This document shows positions 41,089-51,375 of a stretch of DNA of 64,000 nucleotides, piece after piece; the first letter of the stretch is position 1; each line of letters begins with the position of its first letter. Made by a program: the position numbers and the translations under genes. The stretch is from Nitrospira japonica (GTDB taxonomy: Bacteria > Nitrospirota > Nitrospiria > Nitrospirales > Nitrospiraceae): NCBI RefSeq assembly GCF_900169565.1, contig NZ_LT828648.1, forward strand, positions 2,826,501 through 2,890,500, read 5' to 3'. A model generated the notes under the pieces. It did not search any database. It had not been told where the DNA came from and was given only the letters and a program-made list of their open reading frames with translations.

Positions 41089-44000
41089 ATGCTGATGCAG
41101 GTGCCGAGTTCCATTCACAGATTGGATGAACTCTTCTTCTGGCGTTGCGGCCGAGAACCGCAGGCGACGGCCTACACGTATCTTCGGGACGATCTCGAGC
41201 TCGGTGGACAGTATACCTATGAGCAGCTTGCCGGACTGGTCCGTCGGTTGGCGGCACAGCTCGAGCGCCAGGCTGAGCCTGGCGCTCGAGTCCTTTTGCT
41301 GTTTTCTCCTGGGCTCGACATGGTGTGTGCGTTTTGGGCATCGATCCTGGCCGGCCTGATTCCGGTTCCTGCGCCGCCGCCCGACCCACTCAGAACAAAG
41401 AACAGCCTGCCAGCACTACTGGCCATTGTCGAGGATGCGTCGGTCTCGCTCGTTATAACCACGTCGGCGGGCCGGGCGACACTCGCGGATGCGTCTAATG
41501 GGGTCGGTATTGCACTTTCGAACGTGATTTCGCTCGACCAGCTTTACGAATCCCCGGTATCCGAAATTCGGAGGCAAACTCCGCAAACGGAGAAGAATTT
41601 GTCGATCGCCTATCTCCAATACACCTCAGGATCGACGACCGGACCGCGCGGGGTCATGATCTCTCATGACAACGTGCTGGCACAATGTCATGGATTGACG
41701 CTCTCGGCAGCGGTCGGTTCGGAAAGCCGATCGCTCTGTTGGTTGCCGTATTATCACGATTACGGTCTGGTCCACGGGATCATCGCACCGTTTTATGCCG
41801 GGATTCCTGCGTTTCTCATGTCCCCGGTGACTTTCCTCCGCCGTCCCCTCCGCTGGCTCGAGGCCATCAGTCGCTGGAATATTTCCCACAGCGGCGCTCC
41901 CAATTTTGCCTACGAAGCCTGTGTGCAAGCACGAGCCAAACAGTCGGACAAGCGATCTGATTGGCATGCTGAATTAAGCGGTTGGACTGTAGCCAGTTGC
42001 GGTGCGGAGCCGATCCGACCCTCCACGATAGACCGATTCTGTGAGACCTTCGCGCCTCACGGATTCAAGCGGACGGCGCTGATGCCGGCCTATGGCTTGG
42101 CCGAGGCGACACTGGTTGTCACGAGCGCCCGGACCGATGAACCGCCGCTGATTCTATCGTTGGCGTCGGACCAACTGGAACGTCATCTCGTGGAAGTGAG
42201 GGCCGGCCACGGTCACGGCATTCGCACGCTCGTTGGTTGCGGGCGGCCGCTTCCGGGCGTGCGGATTCGGATCGTCGATCCGACATACCTTGTTGATCGT
42301 ATGCCGGGTGAAGTGGGCGAGATATGGGTATCCGGTCCCAGTGTTTCTGAAGGGTACTGGAACCGGACGGAACTCAACGAGACAACGTTCTCGTCGGCTG
42401 AAGAGGATCGAACGTCACGATATCTCCGCACAGGGGATCTCGGGTTTCAGCACGACGGCCAGCTTTTCATCGCGGGAAGACTCAAAGATCTCATCATTCT
42501 GAACGGCCGGAATCTCTATCCTCAGGATCTGGAACAGGTGGCAGAGGCCTGTCATACCGGTCTGCGGCAAGGGGGCTGCGCGGCCTTCACGGTCGAGGGA
42601 GAACGGACCGAACAGTTGGTAATCGTCCAGGAAATCGAGCGTATACGGGATCTGGATACCGAGGCCGTGGCGATGTCCGTCCGCACCGCGATTGCCCAGC
42701 ACTGCGGCGCGCCGGTTCACGACGTGGTCTTTGTCCGTTCCGGTGCGATTCCCAGAACGTCGAGTGGAAAGATCCAACGTCGTGCCTGTCGGTCGGCCTA
42801 TCTGAACAACACCATTGCAGTGGTGGCTTCGTGCAAGGCCACGGATGCGTCGGATCTTCCGGGGGAGACTGAAGTGCTCCCGTTGCCGTTTGCAGATGAC
42901 AATCGTGAAGCGGCGCTGGTCCGTGCATTTGCCGACTGTGCCGGCATCGTCTCCGGTCAAGTCAGCCTGGACAAGCCGATCGTCAGCTACGGACTTGATT
43001 CTCTCAAGGTCACGATGCTCAAGCATCGGCTCGAGTCGGATTTCGGCATCGACGTGACGTTCGCCCAGCTCTTTGGGTCCTGTACGCTCGGGGACCTCGC
43101 CAGGATGGATGCCGGGCACGCCGTGTCGTCTCATCAGGAGTCGGAGGAGTCGGGTTCCATCGCCGCTGTTCTCAGGTCATCCCGAATGGACGGGAGTGGT
43201 GACGCCGATCCGGCGCGACCCCGCAGTCTGTCCCCAGGACAACGGAGACTATGGTTCATCGAGCAGATACATCCAGGGAGTGCCCTCAACCACATCGTCC
43301 TCGCGGTGCGGCTTCGCGGTGCGCTCGATCACGGCAGGCTTCAGGACAGTCTGACGGAAGTCGTTCGTCGGCATCCGCTGCTACGGGCTTTCTATTCCGT
43401 TGCGGCCGGCGCGGTTCAGGAGCACATCCTCGCAGAGGCAGAGGTCAGAATGCGCCGCGCCTCAATGGCGGATCTTCCAACCGCGAGTGTGGACGACGAA
43501 GTTCGACGGTGGATCAAGGAAGAAACGCTCGTTCCGTTTGATCTGGGCACGCCGCCTCTTCTCCGGGCTCTTCTTTTGGATCGGGGACTGGACGACCATG
43601 TATTAGTACTGACCATTCATCGACTCATCGCGGACGGATGGTCCTTGCGGGTTCTGATGAAGGAGATGGGAACCATCTATGACGCGGCTGACGGGGCCTT
43701 GAGGCTTCCGCCTTCCTCGGATCAAGGGTATAGGGATTACGTCGAAATCCAGCTCCAGGGGACCGCGTCTGAATGGCCGCTGCAGCTGGACTATTGGACA
43801 CGTCTTCTCGCCCACTATCCTCCGGCACTTCGGGTTCCGACCGATCGGACTCGGCCGCGGGTACGGCGATACCTCGGCGGGGCTCGATATCGCGCGCTCG
43901 ATCCTTCTTTGCTTGAGGCGATCGAGTCGTTCTGCCGGCAGGAAGCGGTGACAAAGTTCATGCTGCTCTATGCCGCATTCGCAGTCTGGCTCCAGCGCTG

Positions 44001-47000
44001 TACACGAACCGACGACATTGCCCTGGGAACGGTCGTTGCCAATCGACGGCTGTCGGGAGTGGAACAGGCGATCGGCTATTTCGCCAACACCGTCGTGTTG
44101 CGTCTCGATCTGACCGACGTCCGAACGGTGCGCGACCTCCTGACCCGCTCGCGAAACGTTGTGGCTGGCGCGTACGACCATCAAGACGTGCCGTTCGAGC
44201 GGGTCATCGAGGCGTTGAACGCTCAAGGTGACGGAACTCCCGCCGTTCCCTTCAATGTGATGATCGTGTGGGAAGATGATCCGCTCACCGACCTGGCGCT
44301 TCGTGATATGAAGGCCAGCCACCTGCCCATTGACGACTTTGCAGTCGAGTTCGACCTGACTCTGCTGATTCTGAACAGAAAGGATCGCCTCGAACTCGTC
44401 CTGTTGTATGACAAGGATATTTTCGACGGTTCGACGGTCGATCGGATGCTGGATCAGGTTGTGATGCTTCTGCAGGCGATGGTCGCCCATCCGGCGATGC
44501 ACGTCGCTGCATTGCCTCTGCTGGCCGAGGGAGAGCGTCGAATGGTATTGGAAACCTGGAACGAGACAGAAGCCGAGCTCGCCTGCGATGCGACCATTCC
44601 GGATCTGCTGACATTCCAGGCCCGCACATCGCCCGACTATCCCGCGGTCGTGTGCGGAGAGGGCCGCCTGTCGTATCGAGACTTGGATATCCAATCGACG
44701 GTATTGGCGCGAGCCATCTGCCGAGTGACGCAGGGAGATCCCGCGCGCGTGGGATTGTGCGTGGAACGTTCCGTCTCAAGCCTGGTCGGCCTGTTCGGAA
44801 TCCTGAAGGCCGGCGCCGCATATGTCCCGGTGGATCCCGGGGCTCCGGAACAGCGTCAGCGCATGGTGCTGGAGGACGCCGACGTCAGTCTCGTCGTCAC
44901 GCAACGCCACCTGCGGATGCAGCTGCCCTTCGCCGACGACACGATCATCGAATTGGAGGAACTCCAGCAGGCCGCCGCGTCGTCGGCCTCGACGATATCT
45001 CTGCCGACCATACGGCCGGATCGGCTGGCCTACATCATTTATACATCCGGTTCGACCGGCCGCCCCAAAGGGGTCGAAGTGACGCATGGGGCTCTTCAGC
45101 ACTCTCTCGCGGCACGGTTGCATTACTATGGATCGCGGGCGGAGCGGTGCCTGTTGACCTTTCCTCTTGCGTTCGACGGATCGATCACGAGCATCTTCTG
45201 GTCCGTATTGTGCGGAGGCACATTGATCGTTCCATCGGAGGACAGCGCCCGCGACACCGACCAGTTGGCGGCGCTGATCGCAAGGCATGCGGTCACGCAC
45301 GTGGTACTCATCCCTTCGCTGTACGAAGTGCTGCTGTGCCAGAGCCAACCGTCGGCGCTGCGGACGTTGCAGACAGTGGTCGTTGCGGGCGAGAGTGTGT
45401 TTCCGGACGTGGTGCATCGGCACTACGAACGCCTTCCGGACGTATCGCTCTACAACGAGTATGGCCCCACGGAGGCGACGGTCTGGACGACCGTATACAA
45501 GACCAACGGTACGGAGAATGGCGTGCGAGTACCCATCGGAAAACCGATCGCCAATGCAACGGTCTATCTGCTGAATTCCTCCATGCAACCGGTTCCGGTC
45601 GGCATGATCGGCGAACTGTATATCGGGGGAGCCGGGCTTGCGCACGGGTATCATAACCAGCCGGAGACCACCAGGGAGCGGTTCATGGATAACCCTTTCC
45701 GGCCCGGGACCCGCCTGTATAGGACGGGTGATCTTGGTGTGTTCCGGCGGGACGGCAATATCGAATTCATCGGCCGGGAAGACGAGCAGGTCAAGATTCG
45801 AGGTTATCGGGTCGAATTGGGCGAGATCGAAGCGAATGCGCGCGCGCTGCCGGGAATCCGCGACGCGGTCGCCGTCGTACAGTCGGCCTCGGCGGTTGGG
45901 CCGACGCTCGTCGCGTTCGTGACGGTCGATCAACAACCGGCACCGGCGGGCGCCTATCTCCTGGACCTTCTTCGGCGGAAAATGCCTTCTTACATGGTAC
46001 CGACGGCCGTTGAAGTTCTGGATGCACTGCCGCTGCTTCCCAACGGAAAGATCGACCGAAAGGCGTTGCAGCAATGGACTAGAGCGCCGCAACCGGCCGG
46101 TGCTCCCTCGCCTCGGCCGCGGGATCAAATCGAATACAGCCTCATTGAACTGTGGTCCGACATTCTGGCCCGATCAGCTCCGGATGTTCACGAAAGTTTT
46201 TTCGCGCTCGGCGGTCACTCGCTGTTGGCGAGCCAGGTGGTGTCCCGCGTCCGCGAGGTCTTCCGCGTCGAGTTGCCCATTCGAGCGCTGTTCGACGATC
46301 CGACGATCGCCGGTTTGGCCGACCGGATCCGGGCCGAGCAGAGCCGGGCCAACGCTCGGCCGCCGTTGCCGCCCATCACTCCGGTCTCGCGGGCGAAGCC
46401 GCTCCCGCTGTCGTATTCGCAGCAGCGGATGTGGTTCATTCAGCAGCTGGCGCCTGAAGCTACCGCCTATAATCTGCTCTTCGTCTCCCGGCAACGGGGC
46501 GCGCTCAAGGTGCCGATCTTGCGTCAGGTGGTCGATCTCTTGTCGCGTCGTCACGAAGCGTTCCGGACCACGTTTGCCATGACGGGTACCGGACCGGTCC
46601 AGCGCATCGCCCCCTGGCAGTCTCCTCATCTCGTGGAAATCGATCTGCGCCGATTACCGAAGGAGTTGCGCGAGACCGAGGCCCGTCGAATCGCACAGGA
46701 AGAAGGACGACGCCCGTTCGATTTGGAACGGGGGCCTCTGGCCCGCATATCGGTGGTCAAACTCGAGCAGGACGACCATCTTCTGATTCTCAACCTGCAT
46801 CATATCGTCGGAGACCAATGGTCGTTCGGGATTCTTGGCCGGGACTTCGCTTCCTACTATAACGCGCTGAGCCAGGACCTCCCGTTGCCCGAAATGCCTC
46901 TTGCCGTGCAATACGCGGACTATGCGGCGTGGCAGCGTCGTTGTCTGACCGCCGAGGTTCTGGAAGACCAGGAGGGCTATTGGAAGAAGACGCTGGCGGA

Positions 47001-50000
47001 CCTTTCTACTCTCAACATGCCGACCGACTATCCGCGGCCGTCGATGCAGACGTTCAGGGGTGCCTATTGCTCGATAGACATTCCCGATTCGATGATCGAG
47101 ACGCTCAAACAGTTCGGCGCCCGGCACCGGGTCACGTCGTTCATGACGATGCTGGCGTGTTTCCAACTCCTGTTGAGCCGCTATTCGGGACAGACGGATG
47201 TCGCTGTCGGCTCGCCGATCGCGAATCGGACCCAAATGGCCATGGAGCAGTTGATCGGCACCTTCGTCAATACGCTGGTAATCAGATTGAATCTGGGCGG
47301 CGATCCGCCGTTCGTCGACTTGGTCGAACGGGTCAAGGAGGCCTCGCTGGGTGCATTTACCCATCAGGATTATCCGTTCGACCGCCTGGTCGATACATTG
47401 CAAACGGCGCGGGATCCCAGTATGGCTCCGTTGATTCAGGTGCTGTTCAACATGGTGAACGCCCCGATCGGGGATATTCAGCTCTACGGCCTCAAATGGG
47501 AGCCCTTCGAAGTCGATCCCGGGTCCGCTCAGTTCGATCTCAGCCTGACGGTCGAACTCGAAGTGGCCAAGAAGGCATACCTGACTTTTAATACCGACCT
47601 GTTCAAGCGAGAGACGGCGGTTCGCCTGCTGCAGCATTTTCTGTCCCTTCTGCAGGATGCCGTGGAACGACCGGCCGCGCGTATCTCGGAGCTGTCCATG
47701 CTCGGCAAGGCCGAGCGGATGCAGTTGCTTGTCGATTGGAACAGAACGGTTTCACCGTACCCTCATACGCAATGTTTTCCGGAACTCTTTGAAGCACGGG
47801 TTCAACGCGCTCCCAATGCCACGGCGGTATCGATGGAGGGTGCCAGCCTGTCCTATCACGATCTCAATGCCAAGGCGAACCGGCTGGCGAGGCTGTTGGT
47901 GCATGCCGGAGTCCGGCCAGGAACCATCGTCGGACTGTGTCTGGATCGCTCGATCGAGATGGTCGCGGCCCTGCTGGCCATCATGAAGGCAGGAGGGTGT
48001 TATGTGCCGTTGGATCCGGACTTTCCGCGCGACCGGCTGCGCTTCATGGTCGAGGATTCGGAAGCGCCTTTCGTCCTGACCACCTCGGTACTCGCCGAAC
48101 GATTCGCGGGACAGAATTGCCGGCAGATCCGTCTCGACCGGGAAACCGCCGCTCTTCGACAAGGACCGGACGACAATCCGGCCCCCGTGGCGACGGCTCG
48201 GGACCTAGCCTACGTGCTGTATACGTCCGGCTCCACCGGACATCCCAAGGGCGTACGGATCCGACACGGCTCGTTGACGAATTTCCTGTGGGCGATGAAG
48301 GATCAACCGGGGTGTGTCTCCCGCGACGTCATGTTGTCCGTGACGACGTTGTCCTTCGACATCGCGGCGCTGGAGCTTTATTTGCCGCTGTTGGTGGGAG
48401 CACGAGTCGAACTCGTGAGCCGGGCCGTGGCCATGGACGGTTGGCGATTGGCGCGGACGCTGGAAGCGGTCCAACCGACGATCATGCAGGCCACTCCCGC
48501 CACGTGGCGTCTCTTGCTCGAGTCCGGCTGGTCGGGGAGCTCTTCGCTGACCGCCCTCTGCGGAGGCGAGGCGTTGCCTCCTGATCTGGCGTCTCTGCTG
48601 CTCAAACGGGTCAAAGTCTTGTGGAACATGTACGGACCGACTGAAACCACCGTGTGGTCGACGATGGATCGGGTGATGCCGGAAGAACCTGAGATCACCA
48701 TCGGTCGGCCCATTGCGAACACCGAAGTCTACGTGCTGGATGCACATTTGCAGCCAGTGCCGGTCGGGGTGCCGGGAGAGTTATTCATCGGCGGAGCGGG
48801 ATTGGCGCAGGGGTATCATCGCCGAACGGATCTGACCGGAGACCGGTTCATTCGTCATCCGTTTTCAAACGACCTCGAAGCCAGGATTTATCGCACCGGT
48901 GATTTGGTTCGATATCGCGAAGACGGAAGATTGATTCACATGGGCCGGCTGGATACCCAGGTCAAGGTCCGCGGGTTCAGGATCGAATTGGAGGAAATCC
49001 AGTCCGTGTTGAGCCGTCATCCAAAGATTCGGCAGGCCGTCGTCACGGCCAGGCCCGATCGACAGGGAATCAAGCAGCTCGCCGCCTACGTCGTGGCGGC
49101 AGACGGGGCCGCACCCGTCGCCGATGAACTCCGGGCTTATGCGCGGGCCTTCATGCCGGAATATATGGTTCCGTCATACTTTGTTCTGCTGGACAAGCTG
49201 CCGCTCACCGCCAATAACAAGATCGACGTGCGGGCATTGCCCGAGCCCGAGGTCTCCGGTCATGCCGGAGGCGCCGCCCGTATCGCTCCGAGAAACGGCA
49301 TGGAGCTGCAATTGACCGCACTCTGGCAGCAGGTGCTGGGCGTACAGGAGATCGGCATTCACGATAATTTTTTCGATTTGGGAGGCCACTCGTTCAAGGC
49401 GGCGCAGCTGTTCTTCCAGCTGGAGGCCGTATTCGGCAGGCAGTTGCCGCTCGCCACGCTGTTTCAAGCACCGACCGTCGCGGATCTGGCGGCGGTGCTC
49501 ACGCAGGCCAATTGGACGCCTCCCTGGCAATCGCTGGTGGCCATTCAAGCCGAAGGCGTCTCCACGCCCCTGTTCATGGTGCCCGGCGTCGGAGGCAATG
49601 TGTTGGTCTTCGCCAAGCTCGCCAAACTGCTGGGGGCCGATCAACCGATCTACGGCCTTCAAGCGCGCGGTTTGGACGGCATGGAAGCTCCCTTTACGTC
49701 GGTCCCGGACATGGCGACGCACTATGTCCAGGCGATGAAGCAGGTCCATCCACAGGGGCCGTTTCTGATTGCCGGAGTGTGCACAGGGGGACTGATCGCC
49801 TATGAGATGGCCCGCCAGCTGCGGGCGGAGAAGAAGGATGTCACCATTTTCATGCTCGATACATGGCACCCGGATTCCTATACGAGTCATCGTCGCCGCC
49901 TGCTCAATCCGGTCTTCATGGGGGCGGTAGTCATGGGAAAAATCTGGTCGGATCTCATGGGGATCGTCGGCCTTCCCTTGGGAGAGTGGTGGCCCACCAC

Positions 50001-51375
50001 GAAGCGAAAGGCCTTGGTCCTCAAGAGCCTGATCGACCAATCCGTCACGGATCATATTATGGATCAGGATTTTCAGGTCCAGCGGCTGACGAAGGCGACT
50101 CTGGTCGCCGTATCCCGATATCGCGTGGAGCCGATGGACGGCGACATCGTCAACGTCGTTGCGTCGAGGAACACGGTTAGGGAAGGCGTGGCCGATACCC
50201 GCCATGACTGGCAAGACTTGGGGAGCCACGGCAGCAGCCGCATCTATCTTCAGGCTGAAAACTCCGGGCGCATGTTCGTCTCTCCGTACGTGGAGGAATT
50301 GGCCAACCATATGCAACGTCGGTTTTGGAACAAAGCGGTTTCCCCGATTCATCTACTTTCTGATACAGCGTTCCCGATCGATCCTCTTGGCCATGGTGGG
50401 CGTCGGGGTGCTCTCGGGTCTGTGCAGTGCGGCCGTGCTGGCCTTGATCAACCGGGTGCTCCAGCACCGTCAAGACGAAGGCGCGATCCTGGCGGCAGGC
50501 TTCGTCGGCGTCGTCATCGGCAAGCTGCTGACCCAAATCGCCTCGCAATTGATGCTGACCCGATTTTCCCAAGACATGACGCTGGAGATCTCGCTCACGC
50601 TGTGCGACAAAATCTTGAAGGCGCCGTTCCACCGGATCGAGGCGCAGGGACCGTCGAATATTCTGGTCACTCTCAGCGACGACGTGAGCATGCTGGCGTG
50701 GTCGATTCAATGTTTGCCGAATCTGGCGATGAATGGCGCCATCGTCGCGGGATGCGGGCTCTATCTTGCCTGGCTTTCCCTGCCGACGTTTCTCCTCGTC
50801 GTCACCGCCACGTTGCTGGGTGCATGGGGCTACCGATGGCTGCATATGATGGCCTTCGCGACGATTTATTCGTCCCGCGAGGCGCGTTCGCAGCTCTTCC
50901 GGCAATTTCGCTCGTTGACCGAAGGGATCAAAGAGCTGATGATGCATCGCCGGCGCCGGAAGGAGTTTCTCGACGTCGAGCTGTACGCGGCGGCCAATCG
51001 CTATCGGGTCAGCAGCATCGAGGCGTCCCGGCAATACACGTTCGCAGAAGCCTGGTCGCAATTGGCGTTCTACGCCATGATCGGCGTCATCCTCTTCGTC
51101 TTTCCCCGGCTCTTCTCACTGTCCTCCGAATCGTTGATCGGCTACGTGGTCGTGCTGCTGTACATGATGGCGCCGATCTGGGGCATTATCGGCGTCTTGC
51201 CGACGTTGGAAAAGGGACAGGTCGCCTTCGACAATATTCAGAGACTCGGCGTCTCGCTCGACGAATGGGTCAAGACGGACGTCGTCGATGCGGCCGAGGA
51301 GCCGCAGACGGGTCCCGTCGTCGAACTGAAGGGGGTCGTCTTCACATATGCGAGCGACGTCAGGAGAGAGCATAA
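41089..51375 (+). CDS. Lipopeptide synthetase: FAAL-ACP-C-A-PCP-C-A-PCP-TE (frame runs past its end)
   Basis: Domains by residue: fatty acyl-AMP ligase 1-580 (YTSGSTTGPRGV, PAYGLAEATL); ACP with Ser638 (YGLDSLK); condensation domain about 710-1140, active-site motif HRLIADG at 844-850 instead of HHxxxDG; adenylation about 1155-1660 (YTSGSTGRPKG; D1363, EYGPTE at 1457); PCP Ser1711 (GGHSL); condensation about 1770-2205, HHIVGDQ at 1904; adenylation about 2210-2710; PCP Ser2768; thioesterase about 2805-3080 with GVCTGG (Cys2898). The enzyme should activate a free fatty acid, condense two amino acids and release an acyl-dipeptide. Recognisable homology ends near residue 3084 (base 50340); the last 344 residues are Arg-rich shadow of the exporter gene, so the annotated end is doubtful. 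Confidence 0.85.
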   Translation: MLMQVPSSIHRLDELFFWRCGREPQATAYTYLRDDLELGGQYTYEQLAGLVRRLAAQLERQAEPGARVLLLFSPGLDMVCAFWASILAGLIPVPAPPPDPLRTKNSLPALLAIVEDASVSLVITTSAGRATLADASNGVGIALSNVISLDQLYESPVSEIRRQTPQTEKNLSIAYLQYTSGSTTGPRGVMISHDNVLAQCHGLTLSAAVGSESRSLCWLPYYHDYGLVHGIIAPFYAGIPAFLMSPVTFLRRPLRWLEAISRWNISHSGAPNFAYEACVQARAKQSDKRSDWHAELSGWTVASCGAEPIRPSTIDRFCETFAPHGFKRTALMPAYGLAEATLVVTSARTDEPPLILSLASDQLERHLVEVRAGHGHGIRTLVGCGRPLPGVRIRIVDPTYLVDRMPGEVGEIWVSGPSVSEGYWNRTELNETTFSSAEEDRTSRYLRTGDLGFQHDGQLFIAGRLKDLIILNGRNLYPQDLEQVAEACHTGLRQGGCAAFTVEGERTEQLVIVQEIERIRDLDTEAVAMSVRTAIAQHCGAPVHDVVFVRSGAIPRTSSGKIQRRACRSAYLNNTIAVVASCKATDASDLPGETEVLPLPFADDNREAALVRAFADCAGIVSGQVSLDKPIVSYGLDSLKVTMLKHRLESDFGIDVTFAQLFGSCTLGDLARMDAGHAVSSHQESEESGSIAAVLRSSRMDGSGDADPARPRSLSPGQRRLWFIEQIHPGSALNHIVLAVRLRGALDHGRLQDSLTEVVRRHPLLRAFYSVAAGAVQEHILAEAEVRMRRASMADLPTASVDDEVRRWIKEETLVPFDLGTPPLLRALLLDRGLDDHVLVLTIHRLIADGWSLRVLMKEMGTIYDAADGALRLPPSSDQGYRDYVEIQLQGTASEWPLQLDYWTRLLAHYPPALRVPTDRTRPRVRRYLGGARYRALDPSLLEAIESFCRQEAVTKFMLLYAAFAVWLQRCTRTDDIALGTVVANRRLSGVEQAIGYFANTVVLRLDLTDVRTVRDLLTRSRNVVAGAYDHQDVPFERVIEALNAQGDGTPAVPFNVMIVWEDDPLTDLALRDMKASHLPIDDFAVEFDLTLLILNRKDRLELVLLYDKDIFDGSTVDRMLDQVVMLLQAMVAHPAMHVAALPLLAEGERRMVLETWNETEAELACDATIPDLLTFQARTSPDYPAVVCGEGRLSYRDLDIQSTVLARAICRVTQGDPARVGLCVERSVSSLVGLFGILKAGAAYVPVDPGAPEQRQRMVLEDADVSLVVTQRHLRMQLPFADDTIIELEELQQAAASSASTISLPTIRPDRLAYIIYTSGSTGRPKGVEVTHGALQHSLAARLHYYGSRAERCLLTFPLAFDGSITSIFWSVLCGGTLIVPSEDSARDTDQLAALIARHAVTHVVLIPSLYEVLLCQSQPSALRTLQTVVVAGESVFPDVVHRHYERLPDVSLYNEYGPTEATVWTTVYKTNGTENGVRVPIGKPIANATVYLLNSSMQPVPVGMIGELYIGGAGLAHGYHNQPETTRERFMDNPFRPGTRLYRTGDLGVFRRDGNIEFIGREDEQVKIRGYRVELGEIEANARALPGIRDAVAVVQSASAVGPTLVAFVTVDQQPAPAGAYLLDLLRRKMPSYMVPTAVEVLDALPLLPNGKIDRKALQQWTRAPQPAGAPSPRPRDQIEYSLIELWSDILARSAPDVHESFFALGGHSLLASQVVSRVREVFRVELPIRALFDDPTIAGLADRIRAEQSRANARPPLPPITPVSRAKPLPLSYSQQRMWFIQQLAPEATAYNLLFVSRQRGALKVPILRQVVDLLSRRHEAFRTTFAMTGTGPVQRIAPWQSPHLVEIDLRRLPKELRETEARRIAQEEGRRPFDLERGPLARISVVKLEQDDHLLILNLHHIVGDQWSFGILGRDFASYYNALSQDLPLPEMPLAVQYADYAAWQRRCLTAEVLEDQEGYWKKTLADLSTLNMPTDYPRPSMQTFRGAYCSIDIPDSMIETLKQFGARHRVTSFMTMLACFQLLLSRYSGQTDVAVGSPIANRTQMAMEQLIGTFVNTLVIRLNLGGDPPFVDLVERVKEASLGAFTHQDYPFDRLVDTLQTARDPSMAPLIQVLFNMVNAPIGDIQLYGLKWEPFEVDPGSAQFDLSLTVELEVAKKAYLTFNTDLFKRETAVRLLQHFLSLLQDAVERPAARISELSMLGKAERMQLLVDWNRTVSPYPHTQCFPELFEARVQRAPNATAVSMEGASLSYHDLNAKANRLARLLVHAGVRPGTIVGLCLDRSIEMVAALLAIMKAGGCYVPLDPDFPRDRLRFMVEDSEAPFVLTTSVLAERFAGQNCRQIRLDRETAALRQGPDDNPAPVATARDLAYVLYTSGSTGHPKGVRIRHGSLTNFLWAMKDQPGCVSRDVMLSVTTLSFDIAALELYLPLLVGARVELVSRAVAMDGWRLARTLEAVQPTIMQATPATWRLLLESGWSGSSSLTALCGGEALPPDLASLLLKRVKVLWNMYGPTETTVWSTMDRVMPEEPEITIGRPIANTEVYVLDAHLQPVPVGVPGELFIGGAGLAQGYHRRTDLTGDRFIRHPFSNDLEARIYRTGDLVRYREDGRLIHMGRLDTQVKVRGFRIELEEIQSVLSRHPKIRQAVVTARPDRQGIKQLAAYVVAADGAAPVADELRAYARAFMPEYMVPSYFVLLDKLPLTANNKIDVRALPEPEVSGHAGGAARIAPRNGMELQLTALWQQVLGVQEIGIHDNFFDLGGHSFKAAQLFFQLEAVFGRQLPLATLFQAPTVADLAAVLTQANWTPPWQSLVAIQAEGVSTPLFMVPGVGGNVLVFAKLAKLLGADQPIYGLQARGLDGMEAPFTSVPDMATHYVQAMKQVHPQGPFLIAGVCTGGLIAYEMARQLRAEKKDVTIFMLDTWHPDSYTSHRRRLLNPVFMGAVVMGKIWSDLMGIVGLPLGEWWPTTKRKALVLKSLIDQSVTDHIMDQDFQVQRLTKATLVAVSRYRVEPMDGDIVNVVASRNTVREGVADTRHDWQDLGSHGSSRIYLQAENSGRMFVSPYVEELANHMQRRFWNKAVSPIHLLSDTAFPIDPLGHGGRRGALGSVQCGRAGLDQPGAPAPSRRRRDPGGRLRRRRHRQAADPNRLAIDADPIFPRHDAGDLAHAVRQNLEGAVPPDRGAGTVEYSGHSQRRREHAGVVDSMFAESGDEWRHRRGMRALSCLAFPADVSPRRHRHVAGCMGLPMAAYDGLRDDLFVPRGAFAALPAISLVDRRDQRADDASPAPEGVSRRRAVRGGQSLSGQQHRGVPAIHVRRSLVAIGVLRHDRRHPLRLSPALLTVLRIVDRLRGRAAVHDGADLGHYRRLADVGKGTGRLRQYSETRRLARRMGQDGRRRCGRGAADGSRRRTEGGRLHICERRQERA

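Noticed and set aside
50400-51375. C-terminal 340 residues of the synthetase frame as an extra domain
   Set aside because: The sequence is Arg- and Gly-rich and corresponds base by base to the exporter gene read in another frame, so it is not a domain.
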